NCBI GenBank assembly: GCA_047967505.1
Contig: CM106540.1
Source: Dipteris shenzhenensis
Taxonomy: Eukaryota; Polypodiophyta; Polypodiopsida; Gleicheniales
Reading direction: 5' to 3' (one strand)
Length of the DNA: 64,000 bases
Shown here piece by piece: positions 21,601 through 33,399 of this stretch; positions within the stretch are counted from its first letter, which is position 1; each line of letters begins with the position of its first letter. The notes beneath the pieces were generated by a model. It made no database searches, was not told the origin of the DNA, and saw nothing but the letters and a program-made list of their open reading frames with translations. The position numbers were made by a program, and so were the translations under genes.

Positions 21601-23576
21601 TCTCACTTTCGAGATCAAACAAATCCACCCCGACTCAAAAGACTAGGGGAGCGAGACGGAGTCAAAAGTTTCCTAAAAGGCCAAATGCATCAGTGTAATT
21701 GCAAGAGTTACTATAGATTTGACTTTCTTCAGACATGAGAACTGCTATCTACTTGTGACTATTGTGTCTGGAGAAAGCGGAGTTAGGCGTGTAAAGGGGT
21801 GATGTCCTCCAAAGCCGTCATAAAGGATCCATTATGCCTCCTAGATCCAAAAAAGTCCCAAGCCACATGTAGGCCTAAGCGCCAATGGCTAGACCTAGCT
21901 TCAGCCTTTCTAACTACAATGGGAACCACCACCACCAAAATTATTCCTAAAAGCAACACATTTTGGTACCTTTGTAGCATCCGGTTTCCTGCAGAAAATA
22001 TTATCATCCGTGTTTAGCGGATAAACATGGAAATTGGCTAAAAATCAGCTTCCTAAGAACAGTCCATGCGACCCAAACAAGCCTACGCTACCTTCAGGCT
22101 CCTCCCTTGGTTTATGCACCATTAAAGCCTACCCTATCACGCACCATTTATAAGGGCAGGGTGAAGTCCCTTTGCATCATCAAAGGCAGTCGACCTCAAG
22201 CTAAATCTATTACTATTTGTGAAACACTCAGTCTAGCCCCAAAAAGAGGGTACGTAAAAAAGAACTCCACCGCCAAAAATAGTTTTGAACAAGATCAAAG
22301 TTCGAGTAAAAAGAGAGAAGGATGGTGTAGAGCTTGTTAAAGCACAAAATCGTACTGATGCAAGCCAAACAAAGGCGTCAGGGTGGGATGGAAAAGATTT
22401 GCTGCCTATTCATGAAGGCATGCAAAAGATAGGCATATTTCCAAGAGCGCCTTACATATCCAATCCATCAGCATGTATGACTCAGTCAGATGTGCTGATT
22501 AGACAAAGCTAAAGAATTAAGTTGAACGATCTACATTCGCTAGGTAGTTAACCTTCGGTATAGCAAGGCAAGGAAATCAACAGCATCTGGTTCGATGCCT
22601 CACCTTCTCAAACAGCAAATATATGTTGTCCCACGCTGTAGCGAAAGGCACACTCACGGCGAGGCTTCGACAGTATTCATATAATGCCATAAGATCATCC
22701 CCAGAGTAAGTGCAAAGAACGGCCAGCTGCAGTGACACCAAGAAAGACTTATAAACTCACGTGCGGGTCATTAATCCTAAAAGCTGGTGAATCGAATTGC
22801 ATTTGCTCGACGGGAATCGCATTTGCTGAATGGAACCTGATTATATGGATTTCCACCGGCAGGCCAAAGAAAGGCCGCTTGTTTGTAGTAATTTGCGGCA
22901 ACAGTCCAATCCCTAGCTGAGGAGTCCATGACTGCATAGAGCTCCTTGTACCGGGCCAAATCTCCAAGATAGATCAGTAATCGATGGCAGGACAGCATAC
23001 AACAGCGAAGCTCATCTGCAACTCCCTCACCGGCCAACCTATCCGTGTTGTCAATGGATGATGAAGTCAGTCCGTTCTGAAGCCTCAGTTTGATGAGCAA
23101 TTCATGGAAGAAACCAGAGGCTTCTCCCAGGAAGCTCTTCAACGACGTGACAACTCGAAGAAGCGGCTCCTGCCGATTGCCCTTCTTTCTCTTCTTCCCG
23201 CGCTCCCCCGCTGCACCCTCCGTCGGTTCTTTCATCGCCGCCGAGAGCTTACGGATTTTGAAACGAAACTCCTCGATCACTTTGTAATGAAGGCGCCACA
23301 AGGACTGTTGGACCTCCAGAGACTCGCAGAGAGCGAGATCGCGCAGGATGAGGTCCTGGTAGGCATCACGGATGGAAGTGCGGAGGCGACGAACAGCGGG
23401 GTCGAAAGGGCCTTTGGATTTGGAAGAGGCCAAGAGGTTCCGTTCGAGTCGGAGGATCTGTATGGGGCAAGGATGAGGGAGGGGTGAAAAGAGATGGAAG
23501 GGAGAAAAGAAAGAAAGGAAGAAGAGGGAGGAAAAGGTACCTGATCGTAGGAATGCAAGGTGTCTGGAGAGTCCAT
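15626..23576 (-). CDS. SMG7: SMG7/EST1-like nonsense-mediated mRNA decay factor, complete five-exon gene
   Basis: Exons on minus are 23576-23541, 23457-22837, 22726-22604, 17512-17349 and 17210-15626. All introns are GT-AG, phases 0,0,0,2, totalling 2529 nt (842 aa plus stop). Start MDSPDTLHSYDQ was chosen because it opens the conserved N-terminus. Plant SMG7 landmarks are all present: SLWRLHYKVIEEFR, LIYLGDLARYKELY, YYKQAAFLWPAGGNPYNQ then LAVL across exons 2/3, RSLAV and PF.TA..N...LFEKN across exons 3/4, and FVKLVGILLTQSSTEELEEA across exons 4/5. VIVILIF and WEDHELLGFVPL (residues about 488-499) lie in exon 5. SMG7 binds phospho-UPF1 through its 14-3-3-like TPR fold and recruits mRNA decay; in plants it also acts in meiotic exit. 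The C-terminal third is poorly conserved. Intron 3 is 5091 nt and full of transposon sequence. Start codon and splice sites are inferred. Confidence 0.92.
17560..18860. other. SMG7 intron 3, no separate gene
   Basis: AT-rich intronic DNA with no family motif on either strand. Similar phrases recur at 18050-18140 and 18210-18300 (AACATGTTGAAAACC versus GTTTCCAACACCCC contexts, each followed by AAATTTCA-like text), suggesting an old duplication. Confidence 0.5.
18860..19440 (-). mobile_element. Ty3/gypsy pol fragment inside SMG7 intron 3
   Basis: On minus, an RT-thumb-like segment (VHSKCLAEHREHLRKLFSAL, then FFVNKRKT) is followed downstream by RNase-H-like text (SGHVVGVVLVQEGML in one frame and FLSPSEIGQP in another). 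The order fits gypsy pol. Frameshifts and stops break it and no LTR is seen. Confidence 0.7.
19607..22480 (-). mobile_element. L1-type LINE inside SMG7 intron 3, same strand as the gene
   Basis: RT landmarks appear in order on minus with many stops: WFNIW, LDTACKVLATILIL, IIYDTQIGFVYESIS, then LNFEKAYDRVEW, GTIWRMGFSDIWI and RQCCPLAL. A post-RT segment follows (AEGGLGVIDPEM). A minus-strand A-tract of about 9 at 19608-19616 marks the probable 3' end. The 5' boundary is approximate. The catalytic FADD box is not recognisable. Its sense orientation means any poly(A) signal could act on the SMG7 pre-mRNA. Confidence 0.8.
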
Positions 23577-23820
23577 GAAGGTAGTTACGCCATAGCCGGT
23601 GCAGACGAAGGAGCTTGAAGAAGTGCAGCAAACATTGCTGTTGGAGAAGAAGACGCCATAGCCGTTGTTACCAAGCACGTAAACACAAGTTTAATTAGCA
23701 ATCCTAATTAAGTTTAAAAGCTTTTTACAGCAATATATCTAATAATACGTTGTTCTAGTATCGAATCTCATCTCTTGGGGAGGCCTACACGACGCTGACT
23801 AAACTACTACCTACTCTACC
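23577..23820 (-). promoter_or_regulatory. SMG7 5' UTR and promoter remnant
   Basis: Only about 240 bp separate the SMG7 start codon from the start of LINE-like sequence on the other strand. The coding frame also opens at an ATG 102 nt upstream (23678), but the added residues are Ser/Cys-rich and not conserved. No clear TATA box was identified. The promoter is either compact or partly transposon-derived. Confidence 0.35.
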
Positions 23821-26800
23821 TACATCTCTAGGGGAGGACATGCAAGGGTTCAGCTCATGCAAGGGACGAGGCCGAGATCTATTAGCAGCTTTTCATCGGA
23901 GGAGATGCGCCAGTTTCTCTCGTTCGAATGTGATCTCCCCCATGATGCTTATCCAGCGAAATTTCTTGGAAAGGGGTTCTTTCTTATCAGATGTGTATCC
24001 GTACCCCTACGTAACGACCTCTTGAAGAAGCCTCTCATGTTTTCGGGGGCTGAGGTGCTAGCTATTCCCTGAAGCCCCTCCTTCTCGATGGATGAGTTCC
24101 TCTTCCACGATTGCCCTGTCTGGGTGGAGTTTCTTGGCTTACCTGCATGGCTAGGAGAAACCATCGACAAGTTGGCCACCTCGCTGGGCAGGGTGCTGTT
24201 TATCCCACCAGCCTCGAAAGCCCCCTTTGGAAGATGGAGAGCATGGATCCTATGGGATAGAGCCCAGGAGACCCCGGACTTCGTCGAAGCCCGTTTTTCG
24301 AATGGAGACACCCTACTAGTTCAAGTCAGATTTGAATACTTCCCGGATGCATGTTTCGTGTGTTGAAAGACTTGACACTTTGCTCATTCGTTCCCCGAAA
24401 GATCGACGAGCACAACCTTGGCAAGAAGCAAAAGAAATGACCCAGACCCAACATCGAAGGACAATGGAGATGATAATTCTGATCCCCCGAAAGAACCTAT
24501 GGAAGCCCAGGCATCCCCCCAGTGTTCGACTGATGTCTCCTCAGATGAGATCACTGAAGTGGTGCCCTCTGCGAACGGATGGAAAACGGTGGGCAAAAGA
24601 GGTAAGAGCATCCCACAAATCAATGTCCCATCTGTCGTTTCAGGGCGAGTCATAGGAAGGAGAGAACAACTCTTCTAGTCAGACCATTATGATCGCCACT
24701 CCGCAAGTGGTCAAATACGATGAAGAAGAGCTCCGTGAAGCCAACCAGAGGAAGAGACTCATGGAAGACCAGAAACCTGGCTGAAGGTACTCCGGAAGCC
24801 GAAGGCACACGTGTCAAGAACCAAGAGACACGTAGCCTGTTTAAGAGACTCAAAGATGTGGCTAGGAGCGTAGGCAGGGTCAGAGACAATAGGTTCAGTT
24901 TCTTCCGCGATGCATGTAAACCATCGGAGGATTAATGGCATGAAGGGAAAGGTGGTGGGTAAGATTTCGGTGCTGCCTTGGAATCTTAGGGGTTGCTGTG
25001 GCAAATTGAAGTAGAGAGGATGCCTAAGAGCGATCAGAAGGTGGGCACCCAAAATTGTTTTGTTGCAAGAGGTGAAATGCGGGTCCATGGATATTTTTTG
25101 GAATACATGCATGAAAATGGAGTTTGATGCCTTTGTTAATTGCATAGAGGGAGAGGGGGGATGGCAGTGCTAGTTCTTAGGCCCTTAAGGCCTCAGAAAA
25201 ATTCTGAGATCAAGCCGAGTGTGTTGTAGCAGTCAAAGTCATGATCGATGGGTTTCCTGATTGGTGCCAACTCTTCCTCGGAAAGGTCTAATTGTGCTGG
25301 AAGAAACTACAAGAAAAACTAGATGGAGATCACTGGCTCATACGAGGGGACTGGAACTTTACAGAAGGCCTCCAAGATCGATCGCATGCCTCACCTTGTC
25401 TTTCAGCCCAAGAGCGCAATGCATGGGAGGATATGTCGCTCAGCAAGGGGCTAGTTGATTGCATACAATTTGACCATGATGCCTTGGAAGGGTTTACTTG
25501 GGCGAATTGGAGAGTAGGGTTAGATTTCAGATCAAGTGAGCTAGACCGCTTCTACGCCTCCGACGAAGGGTGGTGGATGCATGCGCCAATGAAAGGGGAA
25601 TACCTAACCCAGATGAGCCTGACTGACCACATCCTAGTTTCCTGGTCCTTTTGCATGCCTTCGATGAAGCAGAAGCCATTCGATGTTCCATTTTCCTTCA
25701 ACAAGGTGCATTTGGCCTCTCAAAAGTTCTACAACCACGTTTGTAATGAATGGAAAAAGGAGAGCGATGAGACCTTGGATCCGTGTGCCAGATGGAATGG
25801 AGCCATAAGGAGAATACATGTTGCGGCTAAAGCTTGGGAGCGTGAATACAAAGCCAATCAGAGGGCGAAGACCAAGGACCTGGAGCTCATCAGAAAATCT
25901 CTAAGGGAGGTGCTACTTGCCACCCCATAGGACGCTGTGGCAGCAACCCTACTAGTGAAGGCTGAGGCAGCCCTCCAAGCTGTTGAAATTGAAGAGGTGG
26001 AAGCTGCAAGGATCCGTAGCAAGCAGTTATGGTTGTCAGCTGGAGACTGCCCTAGTAAATTTTTTTTTTAAGCAATCAAGAGGAAACAAGAAAGAGAAAC
26101 CATTGAGCGAGTGCAAGATGCCCAAGGAAATCTAATCACAGACTTTTAACACATTGCTGACACATTCAAAGGCCTGCTCAAGCTTTTTCCCAAAAGGGTC
26201 AATAGATTAAAGATAGGAGATTGGCGGTTTATCACCATGCTCAATATCTCTTACGAAATTCTAGCCAAAGCGATGGCCATCAGAATTCGTGAAGTGTGCA
26301 TGTCCGCGGTCGACTTGGAGCAATGCGAGTTTGTTAAAGGCAGGGAGATCTTTGACAATATCCTAAATGTGTCTGCGTCTCTCGACTATGCATGGAGAAC
26401 TGGGCAGAAGACTCTACTCTTCGGCTTCGACCTCGACAAGGCCTATGACCGTGTTCGGTGGGACTACATCCTGGAGGTAATGAAAAGATTGGGATTCAGT
26501 GAGGGCTTTTGTAAGATGGTCTCAACCCTCTTCGGCAACGCCTCCGCCATCCTGTGTCTAAATGGGGGCACGGTTGGCTGCTTTGATCTTAAATGCTCCA
26601 TTCGTCAAGGCTGTCCCTTAGCGCCTCTCCTGTTTGCCATAGGGACAGTCTCGCTGATCCACAAAGTCAGAACTGACATAGGGGATGGAGCGCTCCAAGT
26701 CCTCCAAGTCCCTTCCAGGAACCAATTTAGCCTTCAACTCTTCGCTTATGACACCCTTGCTCTCTCCTCGGAAGACCCCGACAGTGTGAAAGCCCTTCTA

Positions 26801-28452
26801 GACACTCTCGACCACTTCTATAGAGCCTCCAACTCCTAATGTAGCGGGCAGAAAACCTTCCTGATAAGGATGGATGATGGCCCCCTCCCTCAGTGGCTCG
26901 TCGACAAGCAAATGCAGGTAGTCAAGAAAGGGGAACTCATCCTCTACCTCAGAGCACTGATAGAGGCTTAGGCCTTACGAAGCGATAGAGGTTCAATTGG
27001 TTCCTAGAAAGGGTCAAGTCCAAACTGAGAACTTGGCACAACATGAGCCTTGGATGGAATGCGAGGACCCTCATAATCTAGCATATCCTCTCCTCAACAA
27101 CCACCTATTTGGCGTCGATATGGCACTTCACCAAATGCCAATGGCTAGAGGTGGAGAGGCTGTTCCGAGCCTTTCTTTGGGCCGAGGAAGGAGATAAAAA
27201 GAGAATGCACCATGTGCCGTGGGAGCCCCTCAAGTTGCCAAAGGCCCAAGGATGCCTTGGCCTCCAGAATATCAGATGCCGCAATGTGGCTCTAATTAGC
27301 AAGTGGCTGCCGTGTATGTTCCTTAGCCAATCCCCTTGGGTTGAGATCACTAAATTGTTTGTCGATGAAGGGAAAGCGAAAGGCATCAGCACCTGGAAAA
27401 TCCTCAGTGGTACTGGAAAATCCTCAGTGGTATGATCGTCTCTACTATGGCTTCCCAATCAAAATCGTTGGGTCTGATTTAATTTATGGTTTGGTTTCAG
27501 CATGGAAAGAATGTTTTGGGTGTATGGTATGGAAGGGACGCCCAGGGCTACGGGGAGACTCTAGTCTCTTGGAATCAATCTGGTGGAGCACAACATTTAG
27601 GAAGGAACCATTTGTTCTGCACGATCTGCCCCGTGCTCGCAGCATGCATAGGAAAAGCCTCAGAAAATGGGAGGACATGTGGAATGCCTCCAAAGCCGAC
27701 TAGCTTTCCGTGGAGGAGCTCTCAAACAAATTTGTGATGTCTCTGAGCAAGGACCTGGTGCAGGTCGTGATCGACCGGATTCCATCGGAGTGGCCCTTCA
27801 ATTGTTTCTCATCCTAGGAGGATCGCCTCTCCCAATGGGTGTGCGAAAAAACAAAGTTAGGACGCCTCTCGACGAAGACCTTGTATAGGAACTTAGCCTA
27901 TGCAGGACTAATGACAGTGGTCCTCAACAAGAAATGGAAGCTAAGGAGGGGGAATCTATGGTGACAAAGAAGGTTTAAGGATGCATGGAAGCTCTGTGTG
28001 GCAGGGAAAGCCAAGTTCATGCTACAAAAGATCTTTAAACATTGGATCCCCGTCCATGGGTAGACTGTCCAAGCATATTCCTATTCCCAGTTTGTCCGTT
28101 GTGTGGGAAGGTCCTAGAGTTCCTGAAGCATCTATTCTAGTCCTGCCCAGTGACCCACAAAGTCTAGATGAAGGTGGAAGCAGCCATCAAAAATTCGGGG
28201 CTGATGGCAAAATTTTACATCAAAGCTAGGTGGAGGAAGATTTTGCTGGGAGATACCCCCCATCTCCCCTCCATGCTAAGTGTTGCATGGCGGTCGGCGG
28301 TCTGTGCCACAGTTTTTCTATCAGCCTGGGAGTTGAGAAACCAACTAGCATTCAATTCAAGCACTACTTTTGGGCTTTGGGAGCCCCACCTGCTTTGGTT
28401 GGTGATATCCTATCTTAGAGACTTTGGATGGATGATGGGCTCTAAAGACCCT
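23821..28452 (+). mobile_element. L1-type LINE, nearly full length but decayed
   Basis: Plus-strand parts in order: an ORF1 segment (24090-24370: VWVEFLGLPAWLGETIDKLA, RVLFIPPAS) resembling plant LINE ORF1/DUF4283, then a broken zinc knuckle (CFVC..T.HFAHSFPE) near 24355. The endonuclease starts LPWNLRGCCGKLK at about 24970 and continues with RGDWNFTEGLQDRS at about 25345 and SLTDHI at about 25620. The RT lies at 26237-26839 (KGREIFDNIL, FDLDKAYDRVRWDYI, RQGCPLAPLLFAI), and its FADD box reads FAYD. A post-RT region and C-terminal text run to about 28450, where a gypsy LTR abuts. Stops and shifts disrupt every ORF. It lies head-to-head with SMG7, a few hundred bases from its start codon. Confidence 0.88.
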
Positions 28453-28595
28453 GTTTAGAGTGTCTTCAGATAAGTGAAAAACACAAACGCATCTCCACTC
28501 CTGACAACTAGGTGCTAGCAGTTGGAGTATAGTCGAAAAGTAATCAGACTACAAAAAACTATCATGAGATGTAAAAAGGATAGAGAGGAAATGAG
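28452..28595 (-). repeat. truncated 3' LTR of the gypsy element
   Basis: About 144 bp match the last part of the 5' LTR at 35723-35868, with roughly nine differences. The shared text includes CATCTCCACTCCTGACAAC and GATGTAAAAAGGATAGAGAG. Similarity stops abruptly at the inner side, so the 5' part of this LTR has been lost. Confidence 0.8.
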
Positions 28596-28636
28596 TCTCC
28601 TAGGCATCCTTTGATTTTGCCCTTAGAGTCTCTAGC

Positions 28637-30175
28637 TCATAGGCCATGGCCTCGTAGGCATATGCAGCCAATGCGAAAGCATCGTATTGCTATAGTAAAG
28701 AGTCTGCCCTTCAAGGTATTCCACATCTCTTGGGATGTCCGAACCAGTTGATTCTTCAACTCAGAAAATTCATATTTGCTAAGGAATACGCCCTCTACCT
28801 CGTCAGCCATTTCCCTGAGTTGTTGTTCTACATGTTGTAGTGCATGAAGTTGTTGCTTTAACAAAAGATTCTCGATTTGAAGGTCATTTTGATTTGCTCC
28901 CATACGGTCGAGCTGGACAAAGAATTCATCCTTCATTTCTTGGAGCCATCCTGTCACAGTCAGCATGCAATCCTATTGTACCTTGACCTATGCTGTCAGC
29001 TTTGCAATATGTTTGCTATGCTACTCTGTAGACTTTGCATTTTCTTCCTAAAGTTCTGCAAGTGCACTGGCAAGCTGTTGCTGCATGTCAGAATGTTTGA
29101 TCATGAATTCCTGTGCTGCCTCTTTTTCTTTCTGCAACTGTTGGACCTGTTGCTACAGCTTTGCTTGTTTGTTCTGTTGGTGTTCAAAATAATGTTGGCG
29201 TGCGAGCAGGGTATTGCCAGCTTGCATGCTTAACACCTCTGTGTTTGCTGCAAATGCCTGTTTGTCCTTCACAGGAGTTTCCTGCGAGTTGAGCTTACGA
29301 ATTGGAGACAAATTTTAAAATTGGGACTTGGGGGTGAGTTGAAAAACAAACGAGCCACATCATCCTCGGGCTTCAGCCATGTTTCCTTTAGCTCATTGAT
29401 TGAGCTTGATTTTTTTGGTGGATTTCTATTCTGCTTGCTGAGGGGGCATGTCCTCCTTTGCCAGTGGCGTGTCTTAGAGTGTATCTGGTAAGGACTTACC
29501 ATATACCGCTTGTAATGCCTCATCTTGAGAATACTGAGCCACTTGCAAATCTTGCACTATTGCATCCTTTAATTTGTCGAATTCTTTACTACCCTAGAGC
29601 TCTGTTCTATCATGCATGTGCTTTTTTTTATCCTCTCTATATTGTATAATGATGTTTGGCACCTCTTCCTTATTTTGTGCTGCAAATTCAGACAATGCTG
29701 TAATGAAGGGTGCAATCTTCGAATGTGCATTAGATGTAGTCAAATCTTTCTTGTTATCTCCCCCGTGAGACGTGTGTGCAATAGGTGAGCCCAACTTATG
29801 CGTGTGTCCTTCTCGGCTGTGCGGAGGACTGCATATGAATCCCAGCTCATTGTGTTTGGCTTTAGCAAAAGCTGCATTGGCGGCGGCTTGTATATTACAC
29901 ATTACTCACAAAGAAATAATTTTTTTGTGTTTCAGGCGGTTCGAATTCCTTGTGCATCTCACTATCGACATCCTTCATGTATGCAACTTCCTCCCTAATC
30001 AAAGGCAATTGAAAAACCTCGGAGATAATCTCGGGTGTCACCATGAGATTGTTGCTCAACATACCTCCCGATTTCTGGAAAGCTTCATATTGTGCGAGAG
30101 GATCTTGTGGAGCCTTCCAAGATGACCATGGGAGACTTGCGTGCCAATCTTCTTTAACCATTTCTGACACACCTT
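28637..30175 (-). pseudogene. extra coiled-coil ORF between gypsy pol and 3' LTR
   Basis: After RNase H on minus, a long decayed ORF replaces the expected integrase. Its start reads MVTPEIISEVFQLPL and REEVAYMKDVDSEMHKE, like the 'I-x-x-V-F-x-L-P' opening of plant retrotransposon or mobile-domain proteins. Long helical Gln/Glu/Lys-rich text follows (ANTEVLSMQAGNTLL, QQVQQLQKEKEAAQEFMIKH, QIENLLLKQQLHALQHVEQQ). The C-terminus has VFLSKYEFSELKNQLVRTSQ. Several stops stand in for Gln (for example CAGAATAG). I cannot name it. It may be an additional ORF of this lineage or a captured host sequence. Confidence 0.55.
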
Positions 30176-30183
30176 CTAATGAC

Positions 30184-32600
30184 CTAGTCAATACCTCTTC
30201 TGTACAACACTCCAGCAATGATAAGGAAAGGTTGGCTTTGCAATTCTAACTTTTTTCTTTGATCCCTATTCAATGTTTCTGGGATTAGTCCATCAGTAAG
30301 GAAAAATAACATCTTGTCATACCAGTTTGGTGGTTCTTCTATCCTTACCATAAATATAACTGCATCGGGAAGTTCATTTGGGATGCCAGTCGAAGCTTCT
30401 CCTGACTGGAGTCTGCTCAAATAATCTACTATGGCATGTTGTTTTCTTGGTCTATGCACCATAGTGTAATCAAACTCTTGTAACAAAAGTATCCATCTTG
30501 CAAGCCTTCTTGTTAGTTGCTGTTTATTGACCAATTAAATCAAAGCCTGGTGGTCAACATGAAAATTTACCGTATTAGCCAGTAAATAATGTCTAAACTT
30601 ATGCAATGCATAAAATCATACCAAGTGCCTCTCTTTCTGTAACTGCATATATTCTTTCATATTTGGTTAAGATCCTGCTTGCATAGTACACAGGTCTGAA
30701 CCATTTTGGTGTTTTCTGTTGCATTAGTACTGCACCAGTTGTTGCTGAATCTAAAGCATCCACAAATACTTCAAAAGGAAGAGACCAATTAGGGGGTTGT
30801 AGGATAGGTGCCACTATGATCATCTTTTTCAAAATGTTGAATGCATATTCTTGGGATATTCTTGAGGGTTTCCCAAGATGAATGGTTCTGTATCTCTACT
30901 CAGCTTTGTGAGAGGATAACAAATATCTGCAAGGTATCTTAGAAACCTGCAATGTCATTTGATTTGGCCTAAAAATCTTTGAAGTTGTTTGATGTTTTTT
31001 GGGGATTTTGCATTCTAAATTGCTGAAACCTTGTTAGGATCAACCTCCATACCGTGTTGGGAGATAATATGTCCTAGTAGAATTCCTATAGCATCAAAAG
31101 CACACTTTGCTGGATTTAAACTTACACCAGCAAATCTGCTTCTAGCAAAGCATAATGCTAAGTGATTCAAGTGTTCCACCATTTTTCCAAAAACTGAGAA
31201 ACCGTCCAAAAATACCTTCATGAAGGATGTCAGGTACTTTGCAAATACCTCTTGTATATATTTTTGAAAAGTAGGTGGGGCATTCTTCAATCCAAAAGTC
31301 AGCACATTTGATGCAAACGCACCCCATTCTGTGACAAAAGCAGTTTTATCTCTGTCTGCTGGAGCCATTCTGATTTGGTTGTACCCACTGAAACCATCCA
31401 AAAAACTATAAATTTCATGTCCAACTACAGCATCAAGTAATGAATCACAAAATGGTAGTGGGAATGGATCAATGATAGTGGCTGCATTCAACTTTCTATA
31501 GTCTACATAGATTCTGAGTTTCCCATTTTTCTTTGGAACAATGACAATAGGAGATAACCATGTGACATGTGTTAGGAGATATATGAAACCAACTCTTAAT
31601 AACTTGTTAATGTCCTCTTTGTCCAGCTTGGCATAATTTGGATTCATTCTATATCTGCTTTGTATGATTGGTACTGATCAGTCTTCAGATTGATTCTATG
31701 TTGGCAGAATTTAGGATCTACCCCTTTCTTATCAGTGTAGTGCCATGCAAAAATATCTTTGTACTGCATCAATAATTCTTTGAGTGCCATTTTAAAAGGT
31801 GGGGAGAGATTTGTACTTACCATAATTGGTTGTGGGTTGTCACTGTTTCCCAAGTTCATCTCCTCCAAGTCATCCTGCCTGACCTAGCAAATGTTCTTCA
31901 AATTGTATTTCTGCCTCCATGATTGCTTCCTCTACTGATTTAGAAGTGATATCCTCTAGTGTATCATGTTTGTTTGCATCATTGGCCTCTGTTGTATTTT
32001 TTCCTGTGAAAACCTAATCTGATTGATTTCTAAGTTTGTTCTATTTTGTAGCAATCAGATCTATGTCAAAATGTGGCATCTGCTGATTTGGACCTATATA
32101 TTGATCAATAATCTTAATAATATCAATCTCAAAAATAGGATATACAGTGGGGTTTCTTCTAAGGAAAATTTCTTCTTCTTCTTCTTCATCAAAATCTGGA
32201 ATCATATTGATTCCCTCTACTTGCAGTGGCTGTGTTTTTCTTAGAAAACACCTTCTTGAGGATAGGTTGACCTTGACTTTCTTTTTCCCTTTCCTAATAG
32301 TGATTCTCTCTTAGCCCCAGTCTTGCTTGACCTTGGCAGCTCTTAACTAGCCTACCCAATAGCATTGAGTAAGCAGAATCCTTTTCCTCCATTTGGAGCA
32401 CTACAAATGTGGATGTGAATGTTAGTCCCATGATTGTAATCTCTTGCCCTCTCAATATTCCAAGAGGTTGAATTCTCCTTTGGTCAGCCATCCTCACCTG
32501 GAATGGTGCTGGGACCAATTCATTGCAGCAAAATTTTTTGAATAAATCTTCTGAGAGGATATTGACACCTGAGCTTCCATTAACCAAAACTTTTGGAATT
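30184..32600 (-). pseudogene. gypsy pol: protease, reverse transcriptase, RNase H
   Basis: The protease segment (32587-32294) reads VNGSSGVNIL, where gypsy proteases have an Asp in place of the Asn. A spacer with MNLGNSDNPQPIMVSTNLSP and the RT follow. In the RT, SPIVIVPKKNGKLRIYVDYR, YSFLDGFSGYNQIRMAP and TFGLKNAPPTFQ are all clear, but the catalytic box reads VFLDGF instead of VFLDDF. RNase H has EVFVDALDSATTGAVL, YYASRILTKYER and the tail FDYTMVHRPRKQHAIVDYLS. The zinc-finger opening of integrase (VLYRRGID) appears, then similarity is lost. Stops separate the blocks. Confidence 0.9.
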
Positions 32601-33399
32601 CTCTGCCTTTAGTAGCCTACATCAATGAGTGGTACTTGGTAGTCCACATCTTTAACTGTTGGTGTGTAAATATCGGGAATTTCCTCTTCATCATTACTTG
32701 GTTGTTGAGCTTTTGTTGGATGTCTCTTCAGGATGCAATCTCTTACGAATTTGATGTTTGAAAGCTGGAACCAAGTTCAGTAGTTGATCAAGAGTAATTT
32801 GTTCCTAGGAGTCCATTAACTCTTTGAAAAAGAGCGTGTTGTCCTCATTTTGCATGCTCGTGTCTTGCTACATTTCTTGGCTCTTGTCGTAGTATCCTCA
32901 CTTCTTGGAGTTGTTTTGGCATGTATCATAGTCCGTGGTTCTATCTGCTTAGTTGTATTTTCTAATTCTAGGAACTCGGACGCTGTCCTAACCTGAAAGC
33001 TTGTTTTCTATTTTGGAGTTGCATTTTGGAGTTGCATTTTGACTTGAGTAAGTATTTTGTGGATGTTGGCTCTTCCCAGGAAACTACCCTGATGGATTGC
33101 TACTGCATTGTAAATTTATAGCATGATTTTTGTGTTGTTGTTGTGCAAGCAGACAGTCATCGGGGACTGCAGTCGGATCTGTTGGTACTGCATTATCCCT
33201 TTGTCTTTGTTATTCTAGTGTTCTTTTCTGACATCTTGTGGGCGTTGTTCTATAGTACTTGTTGCAATGCTTTGTTCCTTGTCTCAGTTTGATTTGGCCA
33301 GTTCATTGGCCTAGCTGTTTCCCTTGGGGCATCTCCTAGCCTTGGTAATGGCTTTGTATTCTTCGATCTCATAACTGCCAAAGCCTAAATATTTCTTTG

